Source of the DNA: CAVTBX01 sp963733135 | Lineage (GTDB): Bacteria; Actinomycetota; Thermoleophilia; Gaiellales; Gaiellaceae | Assembly (NCBI GenBank): GCA_963733135.1 | Contig: CAVTBX010000003.1 | Span: 186,001 to 250,000, forward strand | DNA: 64,000 bases | Direction of reading: 5' to 3' | Shown: one piece after another, positions 35,484 to 43,687 of the stretch | How the letters are laid out: every line of letters begins with the position of its first letter | Position numbering within the stretch: position 1 is the stretch's first letter | Made by a program: the position numbers and the translations under genes | The notes under the pieces: generated by a model | The model's database searches: none | What the model was told of the DNA's origin: nothing | Seen by the model: the letters and a program-made list of their open reading frames with translations, nothing else

Positions 35484-36663
35484 GCAAGTCGACGCCGAGC
35501 GGCTCTACCGCGAGGAGCGCGGCCGCGTTCTCGCAACTCTCATTCGCGTCCTCGGCGACTTCGACCTCGCCGAGGACGCGCTCCAGGACGCGGTCGCGGT
35601 CGCGGTCGAACGCTGGGACCGCGAGGGAGCGCCTGCGAACCCGGCGGCGTGGCTTCTCTCGACTGCGCGAAACCGGGCGATCGACCGGCTCCGCCGTCAG
35701 CAGACACTGGCCCGGAAACTCCCGCTCCTGAGCCCCGAAGCGCCCGACGACGAGGACGTGGACGCGATCCCCGACGACCGCCTGAGCCTCATCTTCACGT
35801 GCTGCCATCCCGCGCTCGCAACCGAGGCCCAGGTCGCGCTCACGCTTCGTACCGTCGGCCGCCTGACGACCGAAGCGATCGCGCGGGCCTTCCTCGTCCC
35901 GACGCCCACGATGGCCCAGCGCCTCGTGCGCGCGAAGCGCAAGATCCGAGCCGCGGGCATCCCGTTTCGGGTACCGCCCGAGCATCTGCTCTCGGAGCGG
36001 CTCAGCGCGGTGCTCGCCGTCCTCTACCTCGTGTTCAACGCAGGTTACGGGCCACCCGCCAGGGACGAGCTCCTCGACGAGGCCGTCCGGCTCGCCAAGC
36101 TCCTGGCCGCGCTCATGCCGGACGAGCCCGAGGCGCTCGGCCTTCTGGCCCTCATGCTCCTCCACGACTCGCGTCGGCTCGCGCGCGTCGACGCGGACGG
36201 CGAGCTCGTCCTCCTCGAGGATCAGAATCGCAAGCTCTGGGATGCCGACCGGATCGCGGAAGGCAAGCGAGTCCTCGGTGGCGCAGTCCGCCTGCGGCGC
36301 ACAGGCCCGTACCAGCTTCAGGCCGCCATCGCCGCCGTCCACACCGAGCCCGAGCCGGACTGGCGAGCGATCTCGGCCCTCTACCTGCGGCTCCACACGC
36401 TTCAGCCGTCGCCCGTGGTGGCGTTGAACGCCTCGGTGGCGATCTCGATGGCAGAGGGCGCGGAACGTGGCTTGGCGCTCGTCGACCCGCTCGCGGACGA
36501 GCTCGACGGCTATCACCTCTTCCACGCGGCCCGGGCCGACCTGCTCCGGCGGCTCGAGCGCGGTTCGGAGGCCGCGACCGCGTACCGCCGGGCGCTCGAG
36601 CTCGCCCCGAGCGAGCCGGAGAGGCGCTTTCTGGAACGGCGCCTGGCCGCCACGAGCGCGTGA
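35476..36663 (+). CDS. ECF42-type RNA polymerase sigma factor with TPR-like C-terminal extension (CTG start)
   Basis: 395 aa if started at CTG 35476. No ATG/GTG/TTG exists in frame before GTG 35758, which would delete region 2. The sigma-2 sequence is already running directly after CTG (QVDAERLYREERGRVLATLIRVLGDFDLAEDALQDA, then WLLSTARNRAIDRLRR). AAGGGG at 35464-35469, 6 bp upstream, is a good Shine-Dalgarno. Region 4 (TTEAIARAFLVPTPTMAQRLVRAKRKIR) and a long helical/TPR-like C-terminus follow, as in ECF42. No anti-sigma gene is near; the extension is thought to regulate these factors. Confidence 0.88.
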   Translation: MAEQVDAERLYREERGRVLATLIRVLGDFDLAEDALQDAVAVAVERWDREGAPANPAAWLLSTARNRAIDRLRRQQTLARKLPLLSPEAPDDEDVDAIPDDRLSLIFTCCHPALATEAQVALTLRTVGRLTTEAIARAFLVPTPTMAQRLVRAKRKIRAAGIPFRVPPEHLLSERLSAVLAVLYLVFNAGYGPPARDELLDEAVRLAKLLAALMPDEPEALGLLALMLLHDSRRLARVDADGELVLLEDQNRKLWDADRIAEGKRVLGGAVRLRRTGPYQLQAAIAAVHTEPEPDWRAISALYLRLHTLQPSPVVALNASVAISMAEGAERGLALVDPLADELDGYHLFHAARADLLRRLERGSEAATAYRRALELAPSEPERRFLERRLAATSA

Positions 36664-36676
36664 TAGAAGCAGGCAC

Positions 36677-37972
36677 GTGGAGGTACGCGCCGCATCCGGT
36701 GGGACGCTCATCCTCGGCGGCGGGTTCGCCGGGAGCTACGTGGCCCGGCTGCTCGGGAGGCGCGGCTCGACCGTGGTCAGCCTCGAGAACTTCATGCTCT
36801 ACACCCCGATGCTGCCCGAGGCCGCGTCGGGCACGCTCGAACCGCGGCACGTCGTCGTTCCACTCCGCGTCATGTGCCCGCATACCGAGCTGCTCTTGGG
36901 ACGAGTCACCGGGCTCGACGAAGCGCAGCAGCTAGTTCGCGTCGAAAGCGACATCGGGACCTACGAGATCCGCTACCGCCGGCTCGTGGTCGCGCTCGGC
37001 GCGATCTCCCGAACGCTCCCGGTGCCCGGTCTCGCCGCGCACGGCTTGGGATTCAAGGATCTCGCGGACGCGATCTTCCTCCGCAACCACGTCCTCAAGC
37101 AACTCGAAGCGGCTGCGGCCGAGCGCGACCCAGCACGACGCCAGGCGCGCCTGACGTTCGTGTTCGTCGGCGCCGGCTACGCGGGCGTCGAGGCGCTCGC
37201 AGAGCTCTCCGACCTCCTACGCGACGCGCTCCGCCACTACCCCGGACTCGCGAAGGCTGAGCCGAAGTGGGTTCTCGTCGACGCGGCGCCGGCGATCCTG
37301 CCGGAGATTCCTCGCCGGCTCGGCGAGTACGCAGCACGCGAGCTGGCGGGACGCGGCGTCGACATCCGGACGGAGACGACTCTCCAGTCGGTCACCGCGC
37401 ACGAGGCCAGGCTCTCGGACGAGGCCCGCATTCCGACCCGCACGCTCGTCTGGACGACCGGCGTGAGGGCGAATCCGCTCCTCGCCCAGCTCGGGCTTCC
37501 GCTCGACGAGAAGGGCCGCGTGAAGGTGGACGAGACGCTCCGTGTAGAAGGGCGAACTGACATCTGGTCGCTCGGCGACTGCGCCCGCGTGCTGAACGGC
37601 GCCTCGGACGAGCCCGATCCGCCTACCTGCCAGCACGCCCTTCGACAGGCACGCCGCCTGGCCAGGAACCTCCGGGGAGAGCCGAAGCCGTACCGGTACC
37701 GGATGCTCGGCCAGGTCGCGACCCTCGGACGCTACAAGGGCATCGCCGACGTGCTGGGACTGCGCCTTCGTGGCTTCGTCGGCTGGTTCGTGACGCGGAC
37801 GTACCACCTCTACCAGCTGCCGCTCCTGAGCCGGAAGCTCCGCGTCGTCGTCGACTGGACGACGGCGCTCTTCTTCCGTCGGGACATCGCCGAGCTCCAC
37901 ATGCTCGGGCATCCGCTCCGGCTGGGTGAGCGTGAGACCCTAGAGACCGAGCGCACGCCGCCTGAGGGCTAG
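36677..37972 (+). CDS. Type II NADH:quinone dehydrogenase (NDH-2)
   Basis: 431 aa from GTG 36677. GTLILGGGFAGSYVA (FAD Rossmann motif), FVFVGAGYAGVEALAEL (NADH-binding Rossmann) and the late WSLGDCARV (second FAD motif) identify the family, and the C-terminal amphipathic region (RGFVGWFVTRTYHLYQL) should bind the membrane. It passes electrons from NADH to quinone without pumping protons. It is 13 bp after the sigma gene and could be co-transcribed. The stop shares CTAG with the convergent GNAT gene. Confidence 0.9.
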   Translation: MEVRAASGGTLILGGGFAGSYVARLLGRRGSTVVSLENFMLYTPMLPEAASGTLEPRHVVVPLRVMCPHTELLLGRVTGLDEAQQLVRVESDIGTYEIRYRRLVVALGAISRTLPVPGLAAHGLGFKDLADAIFLRNHVLKQLEAAAAERDPARRQARLTFVFVGAGYAGVEALAELSDLLRDALRHYPGLAKAEPKWVLVDAAPAILPEIPRRLGEYAARELAGRGVDIRTETTLQSVTAHEARLSDEARIPTRTLVWTTGVRANPLLAQLGLPLDEKGRVKVDETLRVEGRTDIWSLGDCARVLNGASDEPDPPTCQHALRQARRLARNLRGEPKPYRYRMLGQVATLGRYKGIADVLGLRLRGFVGWFVTRTYHLYQLPLLSRKLRVVVDWTTALFFRRDIAELHMLGHPLRLGERETLETERTPPEG

Positions 37973-38526
37973 CGCCCGCTCCACTCCGACACGAGTAGCG
38001 AGTACACGTCGAGGTCGACGTAACGGTCGTAGAGCCGCTCGCCCTGCCGGACGACGCCCTCGTGCCGGAAGCCGAGCCGCTCCGGGATAGCACGGCTCCG
38101 CGTGTTCCCGGTCGCCACGCGGATCCCGACCCGGTTCAGGCCGAGGTTCTCGAAGGCCATGCCGACGAGCGTCCGCACCGACCTCGTCATCAGCCCGCGT
38201 CCCTGACGGTCCTCCGCCAACCAGTAGCCGAGCTCGACCTGGCCGTGATCCCAGCCGATCTCGTGAAACCCGACGACGCCCGCTAGGCGCCCGTGCTCGA
38301 CGATGACGAACTGAACGCCTCTTCCCGCGCTCGCCTTCTCGCTCTCAACCGCCGCCCACGCGCGAGTGTCGTCCTCCCGCTGGGTGCCGTCGAGCCATGG
38401 CATCCACTCGCGCAGGTACGCACGATTCGCGTCGACGAGCGCAAACAGCTCGAGCACGTCCCCGTCCTCCACGGGCCGCAGGTTGATGCCATCTCCGAGG
38501 TCGGCCGTGAGCCGGTCGAGTCTCAC
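37969..38526 (-). CDS. GNAT acetyltransferase, RimJ/RimL type
   Basis: 185 aa from GTG 38526, overlapping the ligD stop as GTGA. INLRPVEDGDVLELFALVDANRAYLREWMPWLD and VELGYWLAEDRQGRGLMTRSV (acetyl-CoA-binding R/Q-x-x-G-x-G/A loop) and LNRVGIRVATGNTRSRAIPERLGFRHEG match ribosomal-protein-type N-acetyltransferases. The target is unknown. The coupling to ligD may be only packing. Confidence 0.88.
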   Translation of the reverse strand: MRLDRLTADLGDGINLRPVEDGDVLELFALVDANRAYLREWMPWLDGTQREDDTRAWAAVESEKASAGRGVQFVIVEHGRLAGVVGFHEIGWDHGQVELGYWLAEDRQGRGLMTRSVRTLVGMAFENLGLNRVGIRVATGNTRSRAIPERLGFRHEGVVRQGERLYDRYVDLDVYSLLVSEWSGR

Positions 38527-40865
38527 CGCAGGGCGTCGAGCGCGCGGTCGATGCGCTGACGGCTCGTGAGGACGGGCGCGAAGAGGTCGCCGTGGCGCTC
38601 GACCCGCTGGCGCACAACCTCCATCGAGAAGTCCCGCGGGTCGAGGTCCTCTGTCACCTCGTCCCAGCGGAGCGGAGCGGAGACGGGCGCGCCCGGATGG
38701 GGCCGGACGGAGTACGCCGACGCGATCGTCTTGCCCTCGCCGTTCTGGTTCGCGTCCACGAGCACGCCACGCCGCTTGGCCCGCGCCCACTCGGTCGTCA
38801 CGAGCTTCGGGTGCGCCCGAGCGAGCGCCCCAGCGATGATCTCCGCGAACTGCCGAGTGTCGCCGTACGTGTACCGCCGTTCATGCGGGACGAGGACGTG
38901 AATCCCGTCCGACCCGCTGGTCTTTGGGCAGCCCTCGAGGCCGAGCGCGTCGAGGATCTCCTTGATGAGGAGTGCGACTCGCACGCACTCCTTGAAGCCG
39001 ACGCCCTCGGACGGGTCGAGGTCGAAGAGGACGAAGTCGGGACGGTCGGGCTTGTCGACCCGGGAGTACCACGAGTTCATGTCGATGCAGCCCATGTTCA
39101 CCATCCAGAGGAGCGCCAGCTCGTCGTTCACGAGCGGATAGGCGATCGTCCGTTTCTCCCGCGTCTGGCGCGAGGTCGAGCGGTAGCGCTTCGTCCCGAT
39201 CCAGTCGGGCATGTGCTTGGGCGCGTCCTTCTGAAAGAAGTGCCCGCCCTCGATGCCGTCGGGATAGCGCTTCATCGTGAAGGGCCTGTCCTTCAGGTGC
39301 GGCACAAGCACCGCGGCGAGCTCGCGGTAGTAGAGAAGCAGGTCGCCCTTCGTGATCGCGTCCTCGGGGAAGAAGACCTTGTCGAGGTTCGAGAGGCGGA
39401 GCGTGCGCTTGCCGCGCTTGATCTCGCTCTCCATCGGAAGCTCCTGTCGCACGTCGCCTGCAGTCTTGTCGTCCCGGAGCCCGTGGTAGCGGGGAGCTCG
39501 CAGGTGGTTGTCGTGCGTCCACTCCGTAAAGCCGATCTCGGCCACCAGCCGCGGAGTCGCCCAGACGATCTCGTTCCTCTTCACGCGCGGCATCTTCGGT
39601 ACGGCCGACAGCGGGCTCGTCTTGCGCTCGAGCGGGCGGAGCCGGCGCAACAGGCTCTGGATCTCCTCTTCGTCGAATCCCGTCCCGACGTTCCCGGCCC
39701 ACACGAGCTCGCCGCCGCGGTGCACGCCGAGGATGAGCGACCCGAAGCTCGCCGAGCGGCGCCCCTGCCCGCGCGTGTAGCCGACGATCACGAACTCCTG
39801 CTTCTGAAGGCCGGGCTTGACCTTGAGCCAGTTGCGGCTCCTCTTACCCGGCTCGTAGATGGACGAGCCCTTCTTGGCCATGACCCCTTCGAACCCCTCG
39901 GCCGTGACGACCTTCGAAAGCGCCCTGCCGTCGTCGAAAGCCTCCGAGAGCCGAACGGTCGAGTTCCGCTCGTCGAGGAGCTCGGCCAGGCGCTCGCGGC
40001 GCTCGCTCAACGGGCGGTCGACCAGCGGCTCGCCCTCGAGCTCCAGGAGATCGAAGACGTAGTAGGCAAGCGGCGCGTCGCCGGCCTGCTGGAGCTTGGA
40101 GAAGCTCGGCCGGCCGGCCTCGTCGAGGGCGCAGACCTCCCCGTCGAGAACGCAGTTGCTCGTACGAAGCCCACGCGGCAGCGCGCTGGCGACGGGCGCG
40201 AACCGGCTGTTCAGGTCTTGGTCGCGGCGGCTGCGGAGGCGCACGTTGCCGCCGCGCACGTAGGCCACGGTCCGGAAGCCGTCCCACTTAACCTCGTAGA
40301 GCCAGCCGCGACCGGAGGGCAGGCTCTCCGAGAGCGTCGCCAGCATGGGCGGGTACTCGCGCTTGGACGCCGGCCCGCTCTTCGAGCTCGCCTCGTCGCG
40401 CTTCTTCAGGAGCAGCCAGTTCTTGGGGTCGCCGTCGAGCTTCGCCGGGACGAGCGTCCACACGCCGCGCAGACGCTCGCCGGCGAGGCGAACGGTCAAG
40501 CCGCCGTCGCGCTTCTCCTCTAGCAGCTCGTACGTGCCGTGATCCCAGATCTCGACCGTGCCGGCTCCATACTGACCGGCCGGGATCTCGCCCTCGAAGG
40601 TCGCGTACTCGAGCGGATGGTCTTCGACGTGAACGGCGAGGTGCCGCTCCCCGGGCTCGAGGGGAACACCCTTCGGCACGGCCCAGCTCGCGAGGGCGCC
40701 GTTACGTTCGAGCCGGAAGTCGTAGTGGAGGCGTCGCGCGTCGTGGCGTTGGATCACGAACGTCGGTTTCTCTTTCCGCTCCGAGCGGCCGCCGAAGGGC
40801 TCCGGAGTCCCCCTGCGATTCCGCTTTCGCTTGTACTCGTCGAGCTTCGCCACCGCCGTAAGCAT
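38523..40865 (-). CDS. ligD: ATP-dependent DNA ligase D (PE-LIG-POL order)
   Basis: 780 aa from ATG 40865 (GTG 40853 is an alternative). Domains in order: 3'-phosphoesterase (about 35-160; RHDARRLHYDFRLE and HVEDHPLEY supply the His residues); ATP ligase (about 170-470; the nucleotidyl Lys193 in YEVKWDGFR, GVMAKK, WLKVKPG); and primase-polymerase (about 480-780; HFFQKDAPKH, FDLDPSEGV metal Asp pair, TSGSDGIHVLVP). It performs end-processing and sealing in bacterial non-homologous end joining, normally with Ku. No ku gene is in this window. Confidence 0.96.
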   Translation of the reverse strand: MLTAVAKLDEYKRKRNRRGTPEPFGGRSERKEKPTFVIQRHDARRLHYDFRLERNGALASWAVPKGVPLEPGERHLAVHVEDHPLEYATFEGEIPAGQYGAGTVEIWDHGTYELLEEKRDGGLTVRLAGERLRGVWTLVPAKLDGDPKNWLLLKKRDEASSKSGPASKREYPPMLATLSESLPSGRGWLYEVKWDGFRTVAYVRGGNVRLRSRRDQDLNSRFAPVASALPRGLRTSNCVLDGEVCALDEAGRPSFSKLQQAGDAPLAYYVFDLLELEGEPLVDRPLSERRERLAELLDERNSTVRLSEAFDDGRALSKVVTAEGFEGVMAKKGSSIYEPGKRSRNWLKVKPGLQKQEFVIVGYTRGQGRRSASFGSLILGVHRGGELVWAGNVGTGFDEEEIQSLLRRLRPLERKTSPLSAVPKMPRVKRNEIVWATPRLVAEIGFTEWTHDNHLRAPRYHGLRDDKTAGDVRQELPMESEIKRGKRTLRLSNLDKVFFPEDAITKGDLLLYYRELAAVLVPHLKDRPFTMKRYPDGIEGGHFFQKDAPKHMPDWIGTKRYRSTSRQTREKRTIAYPLVNDELALLWMVNMGCIDMNSWYSRVDKPDRPDFVLFDLDPSEGVGFKECVRVALLIKEILDALGLEGCPKTSGSDGIHVLVPHERRYTYGDTRQFAEIIAGALARAHPKLVTTEWARAKRRGVLVDANQNGEGKTIASAYSVRPHPGAPVSAPLRWDEVTEDLDPRDFSMEVVRQRVERHGDLFAPVLTSRQRIDRALDALR

Positions 40866-41013
40866 GCCGGTTTGCGACCGTGCGCATCTGATGTTTCAAC
40901 GCACCCAGATCGGGGATGAGCCCTCCGGAGAGAGCTTCTCCGCCGACCTGGGGGGGTTGGCACTTGAGGCCGGCTTGCGCCGGCCTCAAGGCTTTCTCGG
41001 CCTGCGGTGGGCG
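40866..41013. terminator. Intergenic region with accA terminator (stem 40963-40990)
   Basis: CTTGAGGCCGGC (40963-40974) and GCCGGCCTCAAG (40979-40990) form a perfect 12-bp stem with a 4-base loop, 24 bp beyond the accA stop on the minus strand. On the plus strand a T-rich GCTTTCTC follows. The rest of the 148 bp should hold the ligD promoter, which I could not place. Confidence 0.7.
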
Positions 41014-41967
41014 CTAATCGGCGAAGACGCCCATGGCGCGGAACTTCGCCCGGCGGGACGTCTTCCGCTTCGCCTCCGCGTCCGATCCGATGTCCGCAAG
41101 CGCGAGCCCCAGCGACTCGCCGAGGAACGCCGCGGCCTGGTCGTGATCTGCGTGGGCCCCTTCGAGTGGCTCGGGAACAATCCCGTCGATGACGCCGAGC
41201 TCCAGGCAGTGCTGCGCGTCCGGCTTGAACGCCGCGGCCGCCTTCTTGGCCTCGCCGGCGTCACGCCAGAGAATCGCCGCGCAGCCTTCGGGCGAGATGA
41301 CGCTGTAGATCGCGTTCTCCTGCATGAGCACCCGGTCGGCCACTGCGATCGCCACGGCTCCGCCCGAGCCGCCCTCGCCGATGACACACGAGACGGACGG
41401 CACACGCAGCCGCAACATCGCAAGCTGGCAGCGGGCGATCCAGCCGCCCTGGCCGTGCTGCTCGGCCTGAACTCCCGGGTAGGCGCCCGGCGTGTCGATG
41501 AGCGTGACGACCGGGAAGCCATGCCGGTCGGCGATCTCCATTGCCCGCATCGCCTTGCGATATCCCTCTGGATACGCCATCCCGAAGTTGCGTGCAGTGC
41601 GCTCCCGTATGTCGCGGCCCTTCTGATGGCCGACGAGCACGATCGTCCGGCCGTCGAAACGCGCCAGGCCCGCGACGATGGCAGGGTCGTCGGCGAACGA
41701 GCGGTCGCCGTGGAGCTCCATGAAGTCGTCGCAGAGTCGCTCCACGTAGTCCAGCGTGTAGGGCCGCTCCTGATGGCGGGCGAGTTCGACGGAGTGCCAG
41801 ACCTCGTCCGCGTCGGGCTCCGCGGCCATGCGCTCGATCTGCTGCTCGAGCCGCGCCAGCTCGCCCGACATGCCGACACCGCGCAGGAGCGGTAGCCCAC
41901 GCAGCTTCGTGAGCCGCTCCCGCAGGCGAAGCTGCTCGGCGTCGCGCTGCTTGGGGTCAGCTGCCAT
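41014..41967 (-). CDS. accA: Acetyl-CoA carboxylase carboxyltransferase, alpha subunit
   Basis: 317 aa from ATG 41967, overlapping the 3' end of accD by 11 bp. Conserved blocks are LELHGDRSFADD, LVGHQKGRD, NFGMAYPEGYRKA, TLIDTPGAYPG and VIGEGGSGGA (oxyanion and CoA site). With AccD it transfers carboxyl from biotin to acetyl-CoA, giving malonyl-CoA for the fab genes encoded 3 kb away. Separate accD-accA genes are noteworthy in an actinobacterium, where fused carboxylases are common. Confidence 0.95.
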   Translation of the reverse strand: MAADPKQRDAEQLRLRERLTKLRGLPLLRGVGMSGELARLEQQIERMAAEPDADEVWHSVELARHQERPYTLDYVERLCDDFMELHGDRSFADDPAIVAGLARFDGRTIVLVGHQKGRDIRERTARNFGMAYPEGYRKAMRAMEIADRHGFPVVTLIDTPGAYPGVQAEQHGQGGWIARCQLAMLRLRVPSVSCVIGEGGSGGAVAIAVADRVLMQENAIYSVISPEGCAAILWRDAGEAKKAAAAFKPDAQHCLELGVIDGIVPEPLEGAHADHDQAAAFLGESLGLALADIGSDAEAKRKTSRRAKFRAMGVFAD

Positions 41968-42802
41968 TGGCAAAGAGCGCGAGGAGCCGGCCGAGGAACG
42001 GCCGCAGGTCGGGACGGGCGACAATCGCGTCGACGTGACCGAAGCGGTGGTTCGACTCGGTCAGCCCGAAGTCGTCGGGGAGCTTCTCGCGGGTCGTCTG
42101 CTGAACCACACGCGGCCCGGTAAAGGAGAGGAGCGCCCCGGGCTCGGCCACGATCACGTCGCCGAGGCTCGCGAAGCTCGCCAGGACGCCGGCCGTGGTC
42201 GGATGCGTCATCACGGTCACGAACGGAGCTGGCGCGTCCCGCATGACGTCTACCGCCGCGATCGTCTTCGGTAGCTGCATGAGGGACAGGATCCCTTCCT
42301 GCATGCGGGCGCCTCCGGAAGCCGTCACGCAGACGAGCGGCACGCGACGCTCCGCTGCTCGCTCTGCCGCCCGCGCGAACTTCTCGCCGACAGCGCTTCC
42401 CATCGAGCCGCCCATGAAGGCAAAGTCCATGACAGCGAGCTCGCACGCGCGGCGCTCCACCGAGGCGGCGCCGGCGACGATCGCATCCCCGAGCCCGGTC
42501 GCCATCTCGGCCTCGGCGATCCGCTCGGCGTAGGCCTTCAGGTCGTAGAACCCGAGCGGATCGGCCGAGCGAAGATCGGCGTCATGCTCGACGAACGTGC
42601 CGCCGTCCGCGAGCTGCGCGATCCGATCCCGGGCCCTGACCGCGAAGTGGTGCCCGCACTGCGGGCAGACGCGAAGCGCCGCGTCGAGTTCGTCGTCCCG
42701 GTAGTGGGACCCACACTTCGGGCAGGTATTCGGGTGCTTCTTGCCGTCGGGGGCCGGGCCGTCACCGCGGTGCTCGATGGACACGTCGATCCGGCTCGCC
42801 AT
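41957..42802 (-). CDS. accD: Acetyl-CoA carboxylase carboxyltransferase, beta subunit
   Basis: 281 aa from ATG 42802. An N-terminal four-Cys zinc ribbon (CPKCGSHY ... VCPQCGHHF, about residues 28-52) precedes the carboxyltransferase fold (MDFAFMGGSMGSAVGEK, CVTASGGARMQEG, HPTTAGVLASFA). It forms the heterotetrameric carboxyltransferase with AccA. The overlap with accA implies coupled synthesis. The accB and accC genes are not in this window. Confidence 0.96.
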   Translation of the reverse strand: MASRIDVSIEHRGDGPAPDGKKHPNTCPKCGSHYRDDELDAALRVCPQCGHHFAVRARDRIAQLADGGTFVEHDADLRSADPLGFYDLKAYAERIAEAEMATGLGDAIVAGAASVERRACELAVMDFAFMGGSMGSAVGEKFARAAERAAERRVPLVCVTASGGARMQEGILSLMQLPKTIAAVDVMRDAPAPFVTVMTHPTTAGVLASFASLGDVIVAEPGALLSFTGPRVVQQTTREKLPDDFGLTESNHRFGHVDAIVARPDLRPFLGRLLALFANGS

Positions 42803-42907
42803 AGGACGCGCCTATCGTAGACGCCACGCCGCCGGCTGTCCTCGCGGCCGCCCGCCCGGATCGGACACGCCGGAACCCGTCGTGGCCGGTCGCAACGGGC
42901 TGCGGGG

Positions 42908-43687
42908 CTAAAGGCCGAGCGCTGCTGTGAAGCGTCGGAGCTCGCCCGCGTTACTCGGCGCAGCGGTCAGACCTGTGAAGCCGACCCCTGCGATCGGAGC
43001 CGCGGCCCTGACTCGATCAAGCAGCCCGGTCGCCTCGCCGAGCGTGAGCCCGCCCGGCTCGGGCATGTGTGGCTGGACTCCCTGGTCGGGCTCGAGCACG
43101 TCGCAGTCGAACGCCACGTAGACGGCCTCGGAGCCCTCGAGCGCTTCGCTGACCGTCTCGGCGCCGACGCGGATGCCGCTCGCGGCGATGAACTCCTCCT
43201 CCGGGGGGTCGAGGCTCCTGGCGCCGACGAGCACGGTGTCCTTCGGCTCGACCGTGCCGCCGTCCAGGAGCTGACGAAGCGGCATGCCCCAGGGATTCCC
43301 GCTCGGCGAGGTGTCCGGTGTGTTGAGATCGCCGTGCGCGTCGAGCCAGACCACCGACAGCCGCTCGTGCCGTGCGGCGAGACCCTCGACCGCGCCTGTG
43401 TGCGCACAGCAACACCCGCCGAGGACAATCGGCCGATCCGGAAGCGCGGCCGCCAGCGCGAGCGTCTGCTCTCGGAGCGTGTCCTCCTCGACGACGGCGA
43501 CCTCGGGATACGGCAGCGGGAGGAACGCGGCCTCGGCCATGGCTTCGCCGTCCGCGCCCCACGCACGTGGCACCCGAACAAGTCCGGCCTCGAAGGCGCT
43601 TCCGCACGCATGGCACTCATAGGCCTCTCCGAGCGCGACGGCGGTCAGCGTCCGGCAGTTGGGGCAGCGAGCACGCAGGCGGCTCAC
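42908..43687 (-). CDS. Arginase-superfamily protein with N-terminal zinc ribbon and altered metal motif
   Basis: 259 aa from GTG 43687 (GTGA overlap with the upstream stop). Residues 8-33 hold CPNC ... CHAC, a zinc-ribbon-like pair absent from ordinary arginases. The ureohydrolase core keeps WLDAHGDLN (DAHxD) and VAFDCDVLEPD (DxD of the third motif), but the usual GGDHS is replaced by GGCCCAHTG and the final D-P by E-P. Two of the manganese ligands may therefore be lost or changed. It could be a variant-metal hydrolase or a non-catalytic relative; I would not call it arginase or agmatinase. Confidence 0.8.
   Translation of the reverse strand: MSRLRARCPNCRTLTAVALGEAYECHACGSAFEAGLVRVPRAWGADGEAMAEAAFLPLPYPEVAVVEEDTLREQTLALAAALPDRPIVLGGCCCAHTGAVEGLAARHERLSVVWLDAHGDLNTPDTSPSGNPWGMPLRQLLDGGTVEPKDTVLVGARSLDPPEEEFIAASGIRVGAETVSEALEGSEAVYVAFDCDVLEPDQGVQPHMPEPGGLTLGEATGLLDRVRAAAPIAGVGFTGLTAAPSNAGELRRFTAALGL

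Noticed and set aside
35476..35757. YCII-sigma fusion by frameshift
   Set aside because: A Shine-Dalgarno-supported CTG in the sigma frame explains the arrangement without a shift, and no slippery site is present at the YCII stop.
38592..40523. A 643-codon open frame antisense to ligD
   Set aside because: It mirrors the third-position G+C bias of the real gene, reads as low-complexity Arg/Leu/Val-rich sequence without domains, and ligD is complete and motif-supported on the other strand. The same applies to long antisense frames over gyrA (58499-59632), hpaB (13226-14665) and the phosphoesterase (9352-10890).
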